NCBI RefSeq assembly: GCF_000764025.1
Contig: NZ_KN234772.1
Span: 1 to 38,706, forward strand
DNA: 38,706 bases
Source: Pseudohaliea rubra DSM 19751
GTDB lineage: Bacteria > Pseudomonadota > Gammaproteobacteria > Pseudomonadales > Halieaceae
Direction: 5' to 3'
Below are positions 29,124 to 38,706 of this stretch, piece by piece; within the stretch, counting starts at the first letter, position 1, and the number at the start of each line of letters is the position of its first letter. The notes under the pieces were generated by a model. It had not been told where the DNA came from and did no database searches. It worked only from the letters and a program-made list of their open reading frames with translations. Both the position numbers and the translations under genes were made by a program.

Positions 29124-29642
29124 ATGGGCCAGCCCGCCGGCGCTGCGGCCACAGATCTTGCCGTGGCTGTGCTTACCGTATCCGACACCCGCGGACCCGA
29201 AGATGACAGCTCCGGCGACTACCTCGCCGCCGCCGCCACGGCGGCCGGCCACCGGGTTGTGGCGCGCACGCTCGTGCCCGACGACATCTACCGGCTGCGG
29301 GCGGTGCTCTCCGGCTGGATTGCCGACCCGGCGGTGGAGGTGGTGCTGGTGACCGGCGGCACGGGCTTTGCCGGCCGCGACTCCACGCCGGAGGCGGTCA
29401 CTCCCCTCCTCGACAAGCACATCGTGGGTTTCGGCGAGGTGTTCCGGGCGCTGTCCCTGGCCGAGATCGGTTCTTCTACCGTGCAGTCCCGGGCGCTGGC
29501 GGGGCTCGCCAACGGCACGCTGCTGTTCTGCATGCCGGGTTCCACGGGGGCCTGCCGAACCGCCTGGGAGGGCATTCTGCTGGAGCAGCTCGACAGCCGC
29601 CATCGCCCCTGCAATTTCGTCGGTCTCCTGCGCGGCGCATGA
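29124..29642 (+). CDS. moaB: Molybdenum cofactor biosynthesis protein MoaB
   Basis: 172 residues of the MogA/MoaB fold. [35 protein letters not shown] and [16 protein letters not shown] are the family motifs; the Asp after GR and the GSTGA loop bind molybdopterin. It probably adenylates molybdopterin ahead of molybdate insertion by MoeA. The terminal ATGA overlaps moeA, so the two steps are coupled. MogA would be the alternative name, but the sequence pattern fits MoaB better. Confidence 0.95.
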   Translation: MGQPAGAAATDLAVAVLTVSDTRGPEDDSSGDYLAAAATAAGHRVVARTLVPDDIYRLRAVLSGWIADPAVEVVLVTGGTGFAGRDSTPEAVTPLLDKHIVGFGEVFRALSLAEIGSSTVQSRALAGLANGTLLFCMPGSTGACRTAWEGILLEQLDSRHRPCNFVGLLRGA

Positions 29643-30874
29643 TCCCCCTCGAGGAAGCCCTCGCGCGCCTCCTCGCCGCCGCGCCGGCGCCGCCGGCAGT
29701 GGAGACGGTGCCCCTGGCAGAAGCCCTGGGACGCGTGCTGGCGGCCCCGGTGCGGGCGCCGGCCGATGTGCCCGCCTTCGCCGACAGCGCCATGGATGGC
29801 TTCGCTTTCCGCCGCAGCGAGGTGGTGCCCGGGGCGCTCCTGCCCGTGAGCCAGCGCATTGCTGCAGGCTGCGCGCCGACACCGCTTGAGTCCGGCACTG
29901 CGGCCCGGATCTTCACCGGCGCGCCCTTGCCCGAGGGCGCCGATGCGGTGCTCATGCAGGAGGACTGCGAGACGGCGGAGGAGGGGGTGCCCTCGGGCCG
30001 CTTCAGTTTGGGCAGCGTCAGGCCGGGCCGCGTGCCGGCGACCGGCGAGAACATCCGCCCCCGGGGCGAGGACATCGCCGCCGGCAGCGAGCTGTTCCCT
30101 GCCGGTAAGCGTCTGCGGCCCCAGGACCTCGGGCTCCTTGCCGCCACCGGCTGCGCTGAGCTGGCCGTTTATCGGCGCCTCACGGTGGCGGTGCTCGCCA
30201 CCGGTGATGAGCTGGTGCCTGCAGGGGGTGGACCCCTCGCACCGGGCCAGCGCTATAACAGCAACGGGCCGATGCTCGCGGCCCTGCTGGCTCGGCTCGG
30301 TTTCGCGGTGCACGGGCCGGCGCAGGTCGGCGACAGCGCCGCAGCCACCCGCGCCGCCCTCACCGGAGCGGCCGCGAGCGCGGATCTCATCCTGACCACC
30401 GGCGGGGTCTCTGTCGGCGAGGAGGATCACGTGCGGGCGCAGGTCGCCGCGCTCGGAGCGCTGGATCTGTGGAAGGTGGCGGTGAAACCCGGCAAGCCGT
30501 TCGCCTTCGGCCGCGTGGGCAGCACGCCGTTTCTGGGCCTGCCCGGCAATCCTACCTCGGTCTTCGTGACCTTCTGCCTGCTGGCCCGGCCCTACCTGCT
30601 GGCCGCCCAGGGGGCGCGCCTGGCGCCGCCGCCGGCGCTCTGGGCCCGGGCGGCCTTTACCGTGGCACGTCCCCTTGCCCGGGCCGATTACCGGCGTGTC
30701 TGGCTGCGCGCTGACGAGGCCGGCGAGACCCGGGCAGAGGCCTATCCCCGGCAGGGCTCCGGCGTGCTCAGCTCTGTGTGTGCCGCGGATGCGCTGGCGC
30801 GAGTGCCGCCCGGGGAAACCCTGGCCGAGGGAGACCCGGTGCAGGTGCTGCTGCTGGATTCGCTGCTGGGCTGA
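29639..30874 (+). CDS. moeA: Molybdopterin molybdenumtransferase MoeA
   Basis: 411 residues, four-domain Moe[13 protein letters not shown] carries the conserved [17 protein letters not shown] and [14 protein letters not shown] belong to the MogA-like domain [34 protein letters not shown] (in pieces) is the active-site region. It inserts molybdate into adenylated molybdopterin. It overlaps moaB by 4 nt. The 43-bp gap to the convergent fabB holds a GGCCCC/GGGGCC hairpin (30885–30900) but no T tract. Confidence 0.97.
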   Translation: MIPLEEALARLLAAAPAPPAVETVPLAEALGRVLAAPVRAPADVPAFADSAMDGFAFRRSEVVPGALLPVSQRIAAGCAPTPLESGTAARIFTGAPLPEGADAVLMQEDCETAEEGVPSGRFSLGSVRPGRVPATGENIRPRGEDIAAGSELFPAGKRLRPQDLGLLAATGCAELAVYRRLTVAVLATGDELVPAGGGPLAPGQRYNSNGPMLAALLARLGFAVHGPAQVGDSAAATRAALTGAAASADLILTTGGVSVGEEDHVRAQVAALGALDLWKVAVKPGKPFAFGRVGSTPFLGLPGNPTSVFVTFCLLARPYLLAAQGARLAPPPALWARAAFTVARPLARADYRRVWLRADEAGETRAEAYPRQGSGVLSSVCAADALARVPPGETLAEGDPVQVLLLDSLLG

Positions 30875-30917
30875 GTGCCTCTGCGGCCCCACCCGGGGCC
30901 CGGGGGCCTTCGTGGGG

Positions 30918-32138
30918 TCAGGCGTCGAGAGCCTGGAAGACCAGCGAGGCGTTAGTGCCGCCGAAGCCGAAGCTGTTTGACATCACCCGGGTCAGCCTGG
31001 CGCCGTCTACCCGTTCGCGGACGATGGGCATGCCCTCCGCCTCCGGGTCCAGGGTCTCGATATTGGCCGAGGCGGCGATGAAGCCGCGCTGCTGCATGAG
31101 CAGGCTGTAGATCGCTTCCTGTACCCCCGCAGCCCCCAGGGAATGCCCGGAGAGGGACTTGGTGGAGCCGATCACCGGCACCTCTCCCGCAAAGGCCTCG
31201 CGCACGGCCTTCAATTCCGTGATGTCGCCGGCCGGCGTGCTGGTGCCGTGGGCGTTGATGTAGTCCACCGGGCCGTCGAGGGTGGCCAGGGCCTGGCGCA
31301 TGCAGCGCACGGCGCCTTCGCCGGACGGGGCGACCATGTCGTGGCCGTCGGAGGTGGCGCCGTAGCCCACCAGTTCGGCATAGATCTTTGCGCCGCGCGC
31401 ACGGGCGTGCTCCAGTTCCTCGAGCACCACCATGCCGCCGCCGCCGGCGATGACAAAGCCGTCGCGGTTGGCGTCATAGGCCCGGGACGCCTGCGTCGGC
31501 GTGTCGTTGTACTTGGTGGACAGGGCACCCATGGCATCGAAAAGGGAGCTCATGGTCCAGTGCAGCTCCTCGCCGCCGCCGGCGAAGACGATGTCCTGCT
31601 TGCCGAGCTGGATCTGCTCCGCGCCGGCGCCGATGCAGTGGGCGCTGGTGGAACAGGCAGAGGAGATAGAGTAGTTGACACCCTTGATCCGGAATGGCGT
31701 GGCCAGGCACGCCGAGACGGTGCTGCCCATGGTCTGGGTCACCCGGTAGGGGCCGACGCGGCGCAGACCGCGCTCGCGGAGGATGTCCGCTGCCTCCACC
31801 TGGCTCGCTGAGGAGGCTCCGCCGGAGCCGGCGATGATGCCGGTGCGCTCGCTGGAGATGTCGCTCTCTTCAAGGCCGGCATCGGCGATGGCCTGGGTCA
31901 TGGCGATGTAGGCAAAGGAGGCCGCGTCGCCCATGAAGCGCAGGCGCTTGCGATCGATGTGTTCCGCTGCGTCGATCTCCGGGCTCCCGGCGACATGGGA
32001 ACGCATGCCGGCGTCGATCTGCTCCTGGCGGATGCTCAGGCCGGAGCGCCCGTGGTAGAGGGCGTCGGCGACCGTTCCGGCGTCATTGCCGAGGCAGGAA
32101 ACGATACCGAGACCGGTAACGACGACTCGTCGGCTCAT
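30918..32138 (-). CDS. fabB: 3-oxoacyl-[acyl-carrier-protein] synthase I
   Basis: 406 residues. The catalytic triad is Cys162 (in [10 protein letters not shown]), His297 ([11 protein letters not shown]) and His332 ([11 protein letters not shown]). It elongates cis-3-decenoyl-ACP made by FabA, the committed step to unsaturated fatty acids. Its neighbourhood with fabA distinguishes it from FabF. The ATG overlaps the fabA stop by one base (TGATG). Confidence 0.98.
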   Translation of the reverse strand: MSRRVVVTGLGIVSCLGNDAGTVADALYHGRSGLSIRQEQIDAGMRSHVAGSPEIDAAEHIDRKRLRFMGDAASFAYIAMTQAIADAGLEESDISSERTGIIAGSGGASSASQVEAADILRERGLRRVGPYRVTQTMGSTVSACLATPFRIKGVNYSISSACSTSAHCIGAGAEQIQLGKQDIVFAGGGEELHWTMSSLFDAMGALSTKYNDTPTQASRAYDANRDGFVIAGGGGMVVLEELEHARARGAKIYAELVGYGATSDGHDMVAPSGEGAVRCMRQALATLDGPVDYINAHGTSTPAGDITELKAVREAFAGEVPVIGSTKSLSGHSLGAAGVQEAIYSLLMQQRGFIAASANIETLDPEAEGMPIVRERVDGARLTRVMSNSFGFGGTNASLVFQALDA

Positions 32139-32653
32139 CAGAAACTCTCCGTGCTCTGGAACAGGCCCACGCGCAGGTCCCGGGCCGTATAGATCTCGCG
32201 GCCGTCGACGGACACGCTGCCGTCGGCGATGCCCATCACGAGCTTGCGCTCAATGACGCGCTTGATGTCGATCTGGTAGCTCACCCGGGTGGCGCTGGGC
32301 AGGATTTGTCCGGTGAACTTCACCTCGCCGGCGCCGAGGGCCCGGCCGCGCCCGGGGTTGCCTCGCCAGCCGAGGAAAAAGCCGAGCAGCTGCCACATGG
32401 CGTCCAGCCCCAGACAGCCGGGCATCACCGGATCGCCGGGGAAGTGGCAGGCGAAGAACCACAGGTCCGGATGGATATCGAGCTCGGCGCGGATCTCGCC
32501 TTTGCCGGCAGGGCCGCCCTCGGAGCTGATGTGGGTGATGCGGTCCAGCATGAGCATGTTGCCCACGGGAAGCTGCGCATTACCGGGGCCGAAGAGGTGG
32601 CCGGCGCCGCAGTCGAGGAGTTCGTCCTTGCTGAAACTGTGCTGTTGGGTCAT
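32138..32653 (-). CDS. fabA: 3-hydroxydecanoyl-[ACP] dehydratase/isomerase
   Basis: 171 residues from ATG at 32653 ([18 protein letters not shown]). Hotdog fold with His70 and Asp84 as active-site pair in [22 protein letters not shown]. It dehydrates 3-hydroxydecanoyl-ACP and isomerises the product to cis-3-decenoyl-ACP. Codons upstream of 32653 are open but not family sequence. A -10-like TAAAAT (minus strand, 32745–32750) is 92 bp upstream; its -35 is poor. Confidence 0.98.
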   Translation of the reverse strand: MTQQHSFSKDELLDCGAGHLFGPGNAQLPVGNMLMLDRITHISSEGGPAGKGEIRAELDIHPDLWFFACHFPGDPVMPGCLGLDAMWQLLGFFLGWRGNPGRGRALGAGEVKFTGQILPSATRVSYQIDIKRVIERKLVMGIADGSVSVDGREIYTARDLRVGLFQSTESF

Positions 32654-32895
32654 CGGTTTTCCGGGTGTCGGAGGCGTCGGGCGGGGCCCTGGCGGGGTCC
32701 GGGCGCCGGCTGGCCGGCGTCCCTGTGGATAAGCAAGGCCCCGCATTTTACCCACTGGGGCTCAAAAATCCACCGCCCCCCGGGCTGTCGCGGCGGCCCC
32801 GTCGCCCCGTCTCGTCCTTGGCCGGCCCGCTGGCGTCAGCGCGCGGTCTTCCGATACCATCGTCGCTTTGCCGCGCGAGCGGGGTTGCCGGCTGT

Positions 32896-32943
32896 GAAGT
32901 CCCGGTAGAAGCCCCGGAAGAAGCCCGAAAAGAAGCCCCAGAA
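32896..32943 (+). repeat. 12-bp degenerate tandem repeat upstream of manC
   Basis: Four units of pattern GAAGCCCCGGAA start at 32896, 32908, 32920 and 32932, immediately before the manC ribosome-binding site. They are in frame with manC but upstream of its conserved start. The rest of the 300-bp fabA–manC gap shows no other clear signal. Confidence 0.65.
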
Positions 32944-32955
32944 GAGAGGATCCCC

Positions 32956-34377
32956 ATGCTGGTACCGGTGTTGTTGTCCGGGGGCGTCGGCAGCCGCCTG
33001 TGGCCGGTCTCCCGGGAGGCCTACCCGAAGCAGTTCCTGCCCCTGGCGAGCGAGCTGTCCATGCTGCAGGAAACACTGGCCCGCACCGAGGGACTGGCGG
33101 CAGCGCCGCCCCTGGTGGTCTGCAACGAGGCGCATCGCTTTCTCGTCGCCGAACAGCTGCGGCAGCTGGCGCTGGTGCCCGGCGCCATTATTCTCGAGCG
33201 CGAGGGCCGCAACACGGCCCCCGCGGTGGCCCTCGCGGCCCTGCACGCGCTCGCCGCGGACCCGGACGCCACACTGCTGGTGCTGCCGGCCGATCACATC
33301 ATCCGCGACCAGGCGGCCTTCCTGGCGGCGGTGGAAGTGGCGGCGCCCCTTGCCGGCGCCGGTCAGCTGGTGACCTTCGGCGTGGTGCCCACGAGCCCGG
33401 AAACCGGCTACGGCTATCTGCGCTGCGGCGAGGCGCTGGGCGAAGGTGCTGCCCGCCTGGACCGTTTCGTTGAAAAACCCGACCGCGCCACCGCCGAGGC
33501 CTACCTCGAGAGCGGGGCTTACCTCTGGAACGCGGGCATGTTCCTGCTCCGCGCCGATAGCTACCTCGAGGAGCTCGAGCGTCAGGTTCCGGCCATGGCG
33601 GCGGCCTGCCGGGCCGCCATGGCCGGGGTCAGCGGTGATCTCGACTTCCTGCGCCCGGACCCGGAGGCGCTTGCCGCCTGCCCGGGCGACTCCATCGACT
33701 ATGCCGTGATGGAGGGCACGGACCGGGGCGCCGTGGTCCCCCTGGACTGCGGCTGGAGCGATGTCGGCGCCTGGTCCACGCTCTGGGATGTGTCCGAACA
33801 CGACAGCGACGGCAATGTGGTGCACGGCGATGTCATCGTGGAGGACAGCCGGGGCAGCTATCTGCGCGCCGAGTCCCGGCTGCTTGCAGCCGCGGGCGTT
33901 GACAACCTCGTGGTGGTAGAGACCGCCGACGCCGTGCTGGTGGCAGGCAGGGACCAGGTGCAGGACGTGAAGCACATCGTCGAGCGCCTGCGCGCCGCGG
34001 GTCGCAGCGAGGCCGCGCTGCACCAGCGCGTCTACCGCCCCTGGGGCAGCTACGAGTCGCTGATCGTGGCCGAGCGCTTCCAGGTCAAGCGCATCGTCGT
34101 CAACCCCGGCGAGACCCTGTCCCTGCAGATGCACCACCACCGCGCTGAGCACTGGATCGTCGTTCACGGCACCGCCGAGGTCACCTGCGAGGACCGCTCC
34201 TTTATGCTCGGGGAGGACGAGTCCACCTACATCCCCCTGGGCCACAAGCACCGGCTCGCTAACCCCGGTAAGATACCGCTGGAGCTGATCGAGGTGCAGT
34301 CGGGCAGCTATCTCGGTGAAGACGACATCGTCCGCTTCCAGGACGCCTACGGCCGCGGCGGGACGCCCGCGGGCTGA
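32956..34377 (+). CDS. manC: Mannose-1-phosphate guanylyltransferase / mannose-6-phosphate isomerase
   Basis: 473 residues, bifunctional. The nucleotidyltransferase domain begins MLVPVLLSGGVGSRLWPVSR with YPKQF at 23–27 and has LDRFVEKP further on. From about residue 355 a type II phosphomannose isomerase cupin contains YRPWGSYES, GETLSLQMHHHRAEHWIVV and HRLANPGKIPLELIEVQSG. It makes GDP-mannose from mannose-6-phosphate together with ManB. The start at 32956 follows GAGAGGA; the frame is open for 97 codons upstream, but that part is not family sequence. algA/cpsB are equivalent names. First gene of manC–galU–manB. Confidence 0.96.
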   Translation: MLVPVLLSGGVGSRLWPVSREAYPKQFLPLASELSMLQETLARTEGLAAAPPLVVCNEAHRFLVAEQLRQLALVPGAIILEREGRNTAPAVALAALHALAADPDATLLVLPADHIIRDQAAFLAAVEVAAPLAGAGQLVTFGVVPTSPETGYGYLRCGEALGEGAARLDRFVEKPDRATAEAYLESGAYLWNAGMFLLRADSYLEELERQVPAMAAACRAAMAGVSGDLDFLRPDPEALAACPGDSIDYAVMEGTDRGAVVPLDCGWSDVGAWSTLWDVSEHDSDGNVVHGDVIVEDSRGSYLRAESRLLAAAGVDNLVVVETADAVLVAGRDQVQDVKHIVERLRAAGRSEAALHQRVYRPWGSYESLIVAERFQVKRIVVNPGETLSLQMHHHRAEHWIVVHGTAEVTCEDRSFMLGEDESTYIPLGHKHRLANPGKIPLELIEVQSGSYLGEDDIVRFQDAYGRGGTPAG

Positions 34378-34444
34378 CTATGCCGGCGCAGGCCCCGGGC
34401 CTGCGCCGCACGCAGATGGCAGGATGCAAAGGGAGAAAACGGCC

Positions 34445-35272
34445 ATGATCGAGAAGTGTATGTTCCCGGTAGCGGGCTACGGTACCCGCTTCCTTCCGGC
34501 AACGAAGAGCATGCCCAAGGAAATGCTCCCGATCGTCAACAAGCCGCTGGTGCAGTACGGCGTCGAAGAGGCCATTGAGGCCGGCATGACCACCTGCGCC
34601 CTGGTCACCGGTCGCGGCAAGCGAGCCATCGCCGACCACTTTGACATCAGCTACGAGCTCGAGCACCAGATCGCCGGCAGCGGCAAGGAAGCCTACCTCG
34701 ACAGCATCCGCAACGTCCTCGACCGGGGCGTCTTCACCATGGTCCGGCAGCGCGAGATGAAGGGCCTGGGCCATGCCATCCTCACCGGCGAGACCCTGGT
34801 CGGCAACGTGCCCTTCGGTGTGGTCCTCTCCGACGACCTGTGCATCAATGATGGCCCCGGCGTGCTGGCGCAGATGGTCGAGCTCTACAACCAGTTCCGC
34901 TGCTCCATTGTCGCCATCATGGAAGTGCCTGAAGAAGAGGTACATAAGTATGGCGTCATTGCCGGCGAGGCCCTCAAGGAGGGTATCTACCGGGTAGATC
35001 GCATGGTCGAGAAACCGAAGCCCGAGGCGGCGCCCTCGAACCTCGCGATCATTGGTCGCTATATTCTCACCCCGGACATCTTCGACATCATCCGCGAGAC
35101 AGAGCCCGGCGCGAACGGCGAGGTGCAGCTCACCGATGCCCTGCAGACCCAGGCCGAGCGCGGCTGCGTCATGGCTTACAAGTTCAAGGGGCGGCGCTTC
35201 GACTGCGGCAGCGTGCCCGGCTTCGTCGAAGCCACGGACTACGTCTACCACAATATCTATTCCCAGCTCTGA
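34445..35272 (+). CDS. galU: UTP–glucose-1-phosphate uridylyltransferase
   Basis: 275 residues from ATG 34445 after [25 protein letters not shown] (12–31) is the nucleotide-binding signature; VLSDDLCIN holds the metal Asp, [20 protein letters not shown] the sugar loop. The protein is of the short Pseudomonas-like type. It produces UDP-glucose for exopolysaccharide, LPS and osmolyte synthesis. It is followed after 5 nt by manB, so the three genes are one operon. Confidence 0.97.
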   Translation: MIEKCMFPVAGYGTRFLPATKSMPKEMLPIVNKPLVQYGVEEAIEAGMTTCALVTGRGKRAIADHFDISYELEHQIAGSGKEAYLDSIRNVLDRGVFTMVRQREMKGLGHAILTGETLVGNVPFGVVLSDDLCINDGPGVLAQMVELYNQFRCSIVAIMEVPEEEVHKYGVIAGEALKEGIYRVDRMVEKPKPEAAPSNLAIIGRYILTPDIFDIIRETEPGANGEVQLTDALQTQAERGCVMAYKFKGRRFDCGSVPGFVEATDYVYHNIYSQL

Positions 35273-35277
35273 CGACC

Positions 35278-36648
35278 GTGGATCTCTCCGCCTGCTTCAA
35301 GGCCTACGATGTCCGCGGCCGCGTGCCGGACCAGCTCAACGAGACCATCGCCGAGCGCATCGGCCGCGCTTACGCCACGGTGCTCGCGCCGCGACGGGTG
35401 GTCGTCGGCCACGACGTGCGCCTGGCCAGCGAGGCCCTGAAGGGCGCGCTCATCGAGGGGCTGCGCGGCCAGGGTGTCGACGTCTTCGACCTGGGCCTGG
35501 CCGGTACCGAGGAGATTTACTTCGCCACGTTCCACGGTGACGCCCACGGGAGCTTCGATGGCGGCATCGCTGTCACCGCGAGCCACAACCCCAAGGACTA
35601 CAACGGCATGAAGTTCGTCCGCGAGGGCGCGCGGCCCCTCTCCGGCGACACGGGGCTTTTCGATATCCGCGATCTGGCCGCCGCCGGCGCTTTCCCCGCC
35701 CGTGACCGCCGCGGCAGCCTCGAGTCCCTGGACCTGGACGCCGCCTACGTCGAGCACCTGCTGGGCTACATCGACCGCGAGAGCCTGGCCCCGCTGAAGA
35801 TCGTCACCGACCCGGGCAACGGCGGCGCCGGCCGCATCATCGACCTCCTGGAGCCGCAGCTGCCCTTCGAGTTTGTGCGCCTGCATCACAGCCCGGACGG
35901 ACACTTCCCCAACGGCGTGCCCAACCCGCTGCTCCCGGAGAATCGCAGCGCGACCATCGACGCCGTCCGCGACCACGGCGCCGATCTCGGCATCGCCTGG
36001 GACGGCGATTTCGACCGCTGCTTTTTCTTCGACCACACGGGCCGCTTCATCGAGGGCTACTATGTGGTCGGCCTCCTCGCCGAGGCGTTCCTGCGCCAGG
36101 CCCCGGGCAGCGCCATCGTCCACGACCCGCGCCTGAGCTGGAACACGCAGGACATCATCGCCGCCGGCGGCGGCCGCGCCGTCGAGAGCAAGACGGGGCA
36201 CGCCTTTATCAAGGAGCGCATGCGCGCGGAGAACGCTGTCTACGGCGGTGAAATGAGCGCGCACCATTATTTCCGCGATTTTGCTTTTTGCGACAGCGGC
36301 ATGATCCCCTGGCTTCTGGTCGCCGCTCTGATCGGCAGCCGCGGCCAGTCGCTCGCGGAGCTGGTGGAGGCGCGCATGGCGCTCTACCCGTGCAGCGGCG
36401 AGCTTAACCGCACCATCGACGACCCCGCCGCTGCCCTCGCCGCCGTCGAGGCCCGTTACGCCCCCGGCGCCACGGCGGTCTCCCACGTCGACGGCCTCTC
36501 CGTCGCCTACCCCGACTGGCGCTTCAACCTCCGCCGCTCTAACACCGAGCCGGTTGTGCGCCTGAATGTTGAGAGCCGTGGGGATGCCGCGCTCATGCGG
36601 GAGAAGACGGCGGAGTTGCTGGCTTTTCTGGACGGTGGTCGCCGGTAA
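35278..36648 (+). CDS. manB: Phosphomannomutase
   Basis: 456 residues, GTG start, 5 nt after galU. The phosphoserine is Ser102 in [11 protein letters not shown] (100–110); metal loop DGDFDR at 242–247; sugar-recognition loop GEMSAHHYF (324–332); phosphate-binding RRSNTEP at 419–425. GEMSAHH is typical of phosphomannomutases of the CpsG/AlgC group, which often also accept glucose phosphate. It converts mannose-6-phosphate to mannose-1-phosphate for ManC. Glucose-1-phosphate for GalU might come from the same enzyme. Confidence 0.94.
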   Translation: MDLSACFKAYDVRGRVPDQLNETIAERIGRAYATVLAPRRVVVGHDVRLASEALKGALIEGLRGQGVDVFDLGLAGTEEIYFATFHGDAHGSFDGGIAVTASHNPKDYNGMKFVREGARPLSGDTGLFDIRDLAAAGAFPARDRRGSLESLDLDAAYVEHLLGYIDRESLAPLKIVTDPGNGGAGRIIDLLEPQLPFEFVRLHHSPDGHFPNGVPNPLLPENRSATIDAVRDHGADLGIAWDGDFDRCFFFDHTGRFIEGYYVVGLLAEAFLRQAPGSAIVHDPRLSWNTQDIIAAGGGRAVESKTGHAFIKERMRAENAVYGGEMSAHHYFRDFAFCDSGMIPWLLVAALIGSRGQSLAELVEARMALYPCSGELNRTIDDPAAALAAVEARYAPGATAVSHVDGLSVAYPDWRFNLRRSNTEPVVRLNVESRGDAALMREKTAELLAFLDGGRR

Positions 36649-36687
36649 CCTGCGGCATTTATTCCGGTAGTTGCGCTGGGGCGCTCT

Positions 36688-36808
36688 GTAGCCCGGCGTC
36701 GGGGGTTGCTACACCCTGTCCCGGGGTCGCAAAAAGCGCCATCCATGGCAGCTCGGCAGCGGACATCCATGTCCGCTGACGCCCCGGGACAGGGTGTAGC
36801 AACCCCCG
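36688..36808 (+). repeat. Stem-loop element H (family 2)
   Basis: Perfect 27-bp arms (36700–36726 and 36782–36808, inner part CTGTCCCGGGG) enclose a 55-nt loop. Inside are GCCA-TCCA-TGGC and AGCGGACA-TCCA-TGTCCGCT hairpins separated by GCTCGGC. The 5' flank GTAGCCCGGCG (36688–36698) recurs next to element I. Element H may also end the manC operon transcript, since no other terminator is seen. Confidence 0.9.
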
Positions 36809-37000
36809 CCACCTGATTCCGGTGGTGGCGTCAATCTTCGCAGCATCGATAGCATCATGGCAGACGGTAGCGGGGGACAGAATGCCTCCCCGTCACTGGC
36901 GTAGACGCCGTGCCAGTTGATGAGCGCTATTCCGGTTGTTAAGGCCGTTGATCGGGTAGTAGATCCTGTGCGAGGTGGGATTAGCACCCGATCCAGGCGA
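36809..37000. other. Spacer between elements H and I
   Basis: About 190 bp without a recognisable gene or RNA. Neither strand gives a family-like peptide. A CCACC/GGTGG hairpin lies at its left end. Confidence 0.5.
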
Positions 37001-37136
37001 CGGGGGTTGCAATACCCTGTCCCGGGGCGTCGAAGGCCATGGATGGTCGGGGCGGCCTTCCGCTTCGTCGAGCTGCCATGGATGGCGCTTTTTGCGACCC
37101 CGGGACAGGGTATTGCAAGCTCCGGCGCCGGGCTAC
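37001..37136 (-). repeat. Stem-loop element I (family 2)
   Basis: Arms (37001–37027 and 37098–37124) pair perfectly over the inner 21 bp and with one mismatch and one G·T beyond. The 70-nt loop is in reverse orientation to H; its minus-strand start TCGCAAAAAGCGCCATCCAT is identical to the start of the H loop. The second hairpin is larger (GAAGGCC/GGCCTTC). The flank CGCCGGGCTAC (37126–37136) mirrors that of H. From 37137 to the pgi stop nothing further is seen. Confidence 0.9.
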
Positions 37137-37200
37137 GTAGCACCCCGGGCACCAGCTACCAAGCGCCCCCAGTCCCAACTAAAAAGTACGCACTGCGGAA

Positions 37201-38706
37201 CTACCCGTTGGCAGCCTTCCAGAGCGCCACCAGCGACAGCGTCCCGGTATCCAGAGCAGCCCCATCATCGTCCCCCTGCATCACCGCAAACACCTGCCTG
37301 CCGATCTCCTTGCCGAGCTCCACGCCCCACTGGTCGAAGGCGTTGATATCCCAGAGCACGGCGCTGCAGTACGTGCGGTGCTCATAAAGGGCGAGGAGGG
37401 CACCGAGGGCTTCCGGGGTGAGCCGGGGGAACGTGATCAGCGAGTGCGGGCGGTTGCCCGGCATGGCCAGATGGGGCGCGAGGCGGTCCGCTTCGGCGGG
37501 GGCCTCGCCGCGGGCGAGGAGCGCCTCGCGGGCCTGGGTCTCGCTGCGGCCGATGACCAGGGCGCGGCTCTGAGCGAGGCCATTGGCGATGAGGCGGGCA
37601 TGGTTTTCGCGGTCCGCCGGGTCCTCCGGTGCCAGGGGCAGGATGATATCCGCCGGGCAGCGGCGCGTGCCCTGGTGGAGCAGCTGGTGGAACGAGTGCT
37701 GGCCGATCGTGCCGGCGCTGCCCCAGAGCACCGGGGCCGATTGCCCGGCCAGGGGTGCCCCGTCCCGGGTCACCGCCTTGCCGTTGCTCTCCATGGTCAG
37801 CTGCTGCAGAAAATCCGGCAGGCGGCGCAGGCGATGGCTGTAAGGCAGTACCACGTGGTTGCCGGCACCGAGGAAGCGGCAGTTCCAGGTCTCCAGCAGC
37901 GCCAGGAGCATGGGCAGATTGTCCGCCGGCGGTGCGCTGGCGAAATGGGCGTCCATGGCCTCGGCGCCGGCGAGGAGCGCGGCGAAGCGGTCCCAGCCGA
38001 GGGCGATGGCGCAGGACAGGCCCACGGCGGACCAGACCGAGTAGCGACCGCCGACCCAGTCCCACAGGGGCAGGCAATGGTGCGCGGGGATACCGAAGGC
38101 GGCGGCTGCTTCCAGATTGGTGGTCACCGCCAGGCAGTGGCGGGCGAGATCGCCGTCGGCGACGCCGCCCGCGCCGAGCCAGGCGCGGGCGGTCAGGGCG
38201 TTGGCGAGCGTCTCCTCCGTGCGGAAGGACTTCGAGCAGATGACGAAGAGGGTCGTGGCCGGGTCGAGGGGGGCGAGGATCGCGGCGAGATCGTCCGGGT
38301 CCACGTTGGCCGCATAGTGGGCCCGGGGTGCGGTGTCGGGGGCCGCGAGCGCCTCACTCACCAGCCGGGGGCCAAGGTCTGAGCCGCCGATGCCGATATT
38401 GACCACATCGGTGATGGCGCGCCCCGTATGGCCGGTGTGAGCACCGGCGCGGATCGACTCGGCCAGGTCGCGCATACGCCCCCGGGTTGCGGCGACCGCC
38501 GCGTAGCGTTCGCCGCCGCCGCTGCCGGCTCGCAGCAGACTGTGCAGGGCCGGGCGCCGCTCCGTGTTGTTAACCGCAGCACCGCGCAGCAACGCGCTTG
38601 CGGCACCGGGCAGGTCCGCGGTGGTGGCGAGGGCAAGGAGCGCATCGAGGGCGTCGTCGTCGAGGAGCTGACGGCTCGCGTCCAGGCGCAGGCCCGCGGC
38701 CTCGCG
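37201..38706 (-). CDS. pgi: Glucose-6-phosphate isomerase, N-terminus cut by window edge
   Basis: 501 codons are visible; about 45 are missing at the N-terminus, which lies beyond the right edge. NIGIGGSDLGPRL is the sugar-binding loop and SKSFRTEETLANA the phosphate loop (E. coli has Thr and Gln at two of these positions). The likely base is the Glu in QLTMESNGK, with the His in GTIGQHSFHQLLHQGT and the Lys in GVELGKEIG. It interconverts glucose-6-phosphate and fructose-6-phosphate, the latter feeding the manC–manB route. The gene ends 76 bp from element I and is convergent with manB. Confidence 0.96.
   Translation of the reverse strand, partial: REAAGLRLDASRQLLDDDALDALLALATTADLPGAASALLRGAAVNNTERRPALHSLLRAGSGGGERYAAVAATRGRMRDLAESIRAGAHTGHTGRAITDVVNIGIGGSDLGPRLVSEALAAPDTAPRAHYAANVDPDDLAAILAPLDPATTLFVICSKSFRTEETLANALTARAWLGAGGVADGDLARHCLAVTTNLEAAAAFGIPAHHCLPLWDWVGGRYSVWSAVGLSCAIALGWDRFAALLAGAEAMDAHFASAPPADNLPMLLALLETWNCRFLGAGNHVVLPYSHRLRRLPDFLQQLTMESNGKAVTRDGAPLAGQSAPVLWGSAGTIGQHSFHQLLHQGTRRCPADIILPLAPEDPADRENHARLIANGLAQSRALVIGRSETQAREALLARGEAPAEADRLAPHLAMPGNRPHSLITFPRLTPEALGALLALYEHRTYCSAVLWDINAFDQWGVELGKEIGRQVFAVMQGDDDGAALDTGTLSLVALWKAANG

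Noticed and set aside
36809..37000. Transposase remnant between elements H and I
   Set aside because: The six possible translations were scanned by eye and gave no family-like segment.

Overview
The window comes from a GC-rich gammaproteobacterium. Three things point there: gene order matching the Pseudomonas/E. coli birA–pantothenate kinase–Thr/Tyr/Gly/Thr tRNA–tuf and S10–spc–alpha regions; the fabA/fabB route to unsaturated fatty acids; and a LiuR-type leucine-degradation operon. GC-rich codon use and the repeat content suggest the halophilic/alkaliphilic purple-sulfur side (Ectothiorhodospiraceae-like), but that placement is inference.

Layout. 0–2 kb, minus strand: liuR–liuA–liuB (cut by the window edge), with a perfect 16-bp palindrome over the predicted -35. 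2–3.8 kb: birA–coaX, overlapping. 3.8–4.0 kb: remnant of a hotdog thioesterase. 4.0–4.7 kb: tRNA-Thr(TGT), tRNA-Tyr(GTA), tRNA-Gly(TCC), tRNA-Thr(GGT), with a 20-bp copy of the tRNA-Tyr 3' end 175 bp downstream. 4.8–6.9 kb: tuf, a YdcH-like protein and a short DksA/TraR-like zinc-finger protein. 7.4–21.3 kb: the S10, spc and alpha ribosomal-protein operons with secY and rpoA, each of the first and last having a visible promoter. 21.9–30.9 kb: SMP-30-like hydrolase, uvrA (convergent), MFS transporter, ssb, a degenerate RmlD-like protein, moaB and moeA. 30.9–32.7 kb, minus: fabA–fabB. 33–36.6 kb: manC–galU–manB, which makes GDP-mannose and UDP-glucose precursors for surface polysaccharide. 37.2 kb to the end, minus: pgi, cut by the edge.

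The genes themselves are mostly standard. The gaps are not. They hold at least three families of large stem-loop elements. In each, long near-perfect inverted arms enclose a loop; in the two families with several copies the loop is conserved while the arms differ between copies, and both arms of a copy change together. The best-defined family (five copies, at 6.9–7.2 kb and 21.5–21.8 kb) has fixed geometry: an 8-nt GGTAGGGG box, a 21–22 nt arm, a 25-nt loop and the matching arm. The loop has constant 8-nt ends and a central 9-mer that is the same within a locus and different between loci, whereas arm types are shared across loci. These two loci bracket the whole ribosomal-protein block. A second family (25.9, 36.7 and 37.1 kb) has a 54–70 nt loop containing two small covarying hairpins.

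The secE–nusG–rplKAJL–rpoBC–rpsLG–fusA segment that normally lies between two tuf copies is absent here. The layout is what recombination, or an assembly collapse, between the two tuf genes would leave behind.
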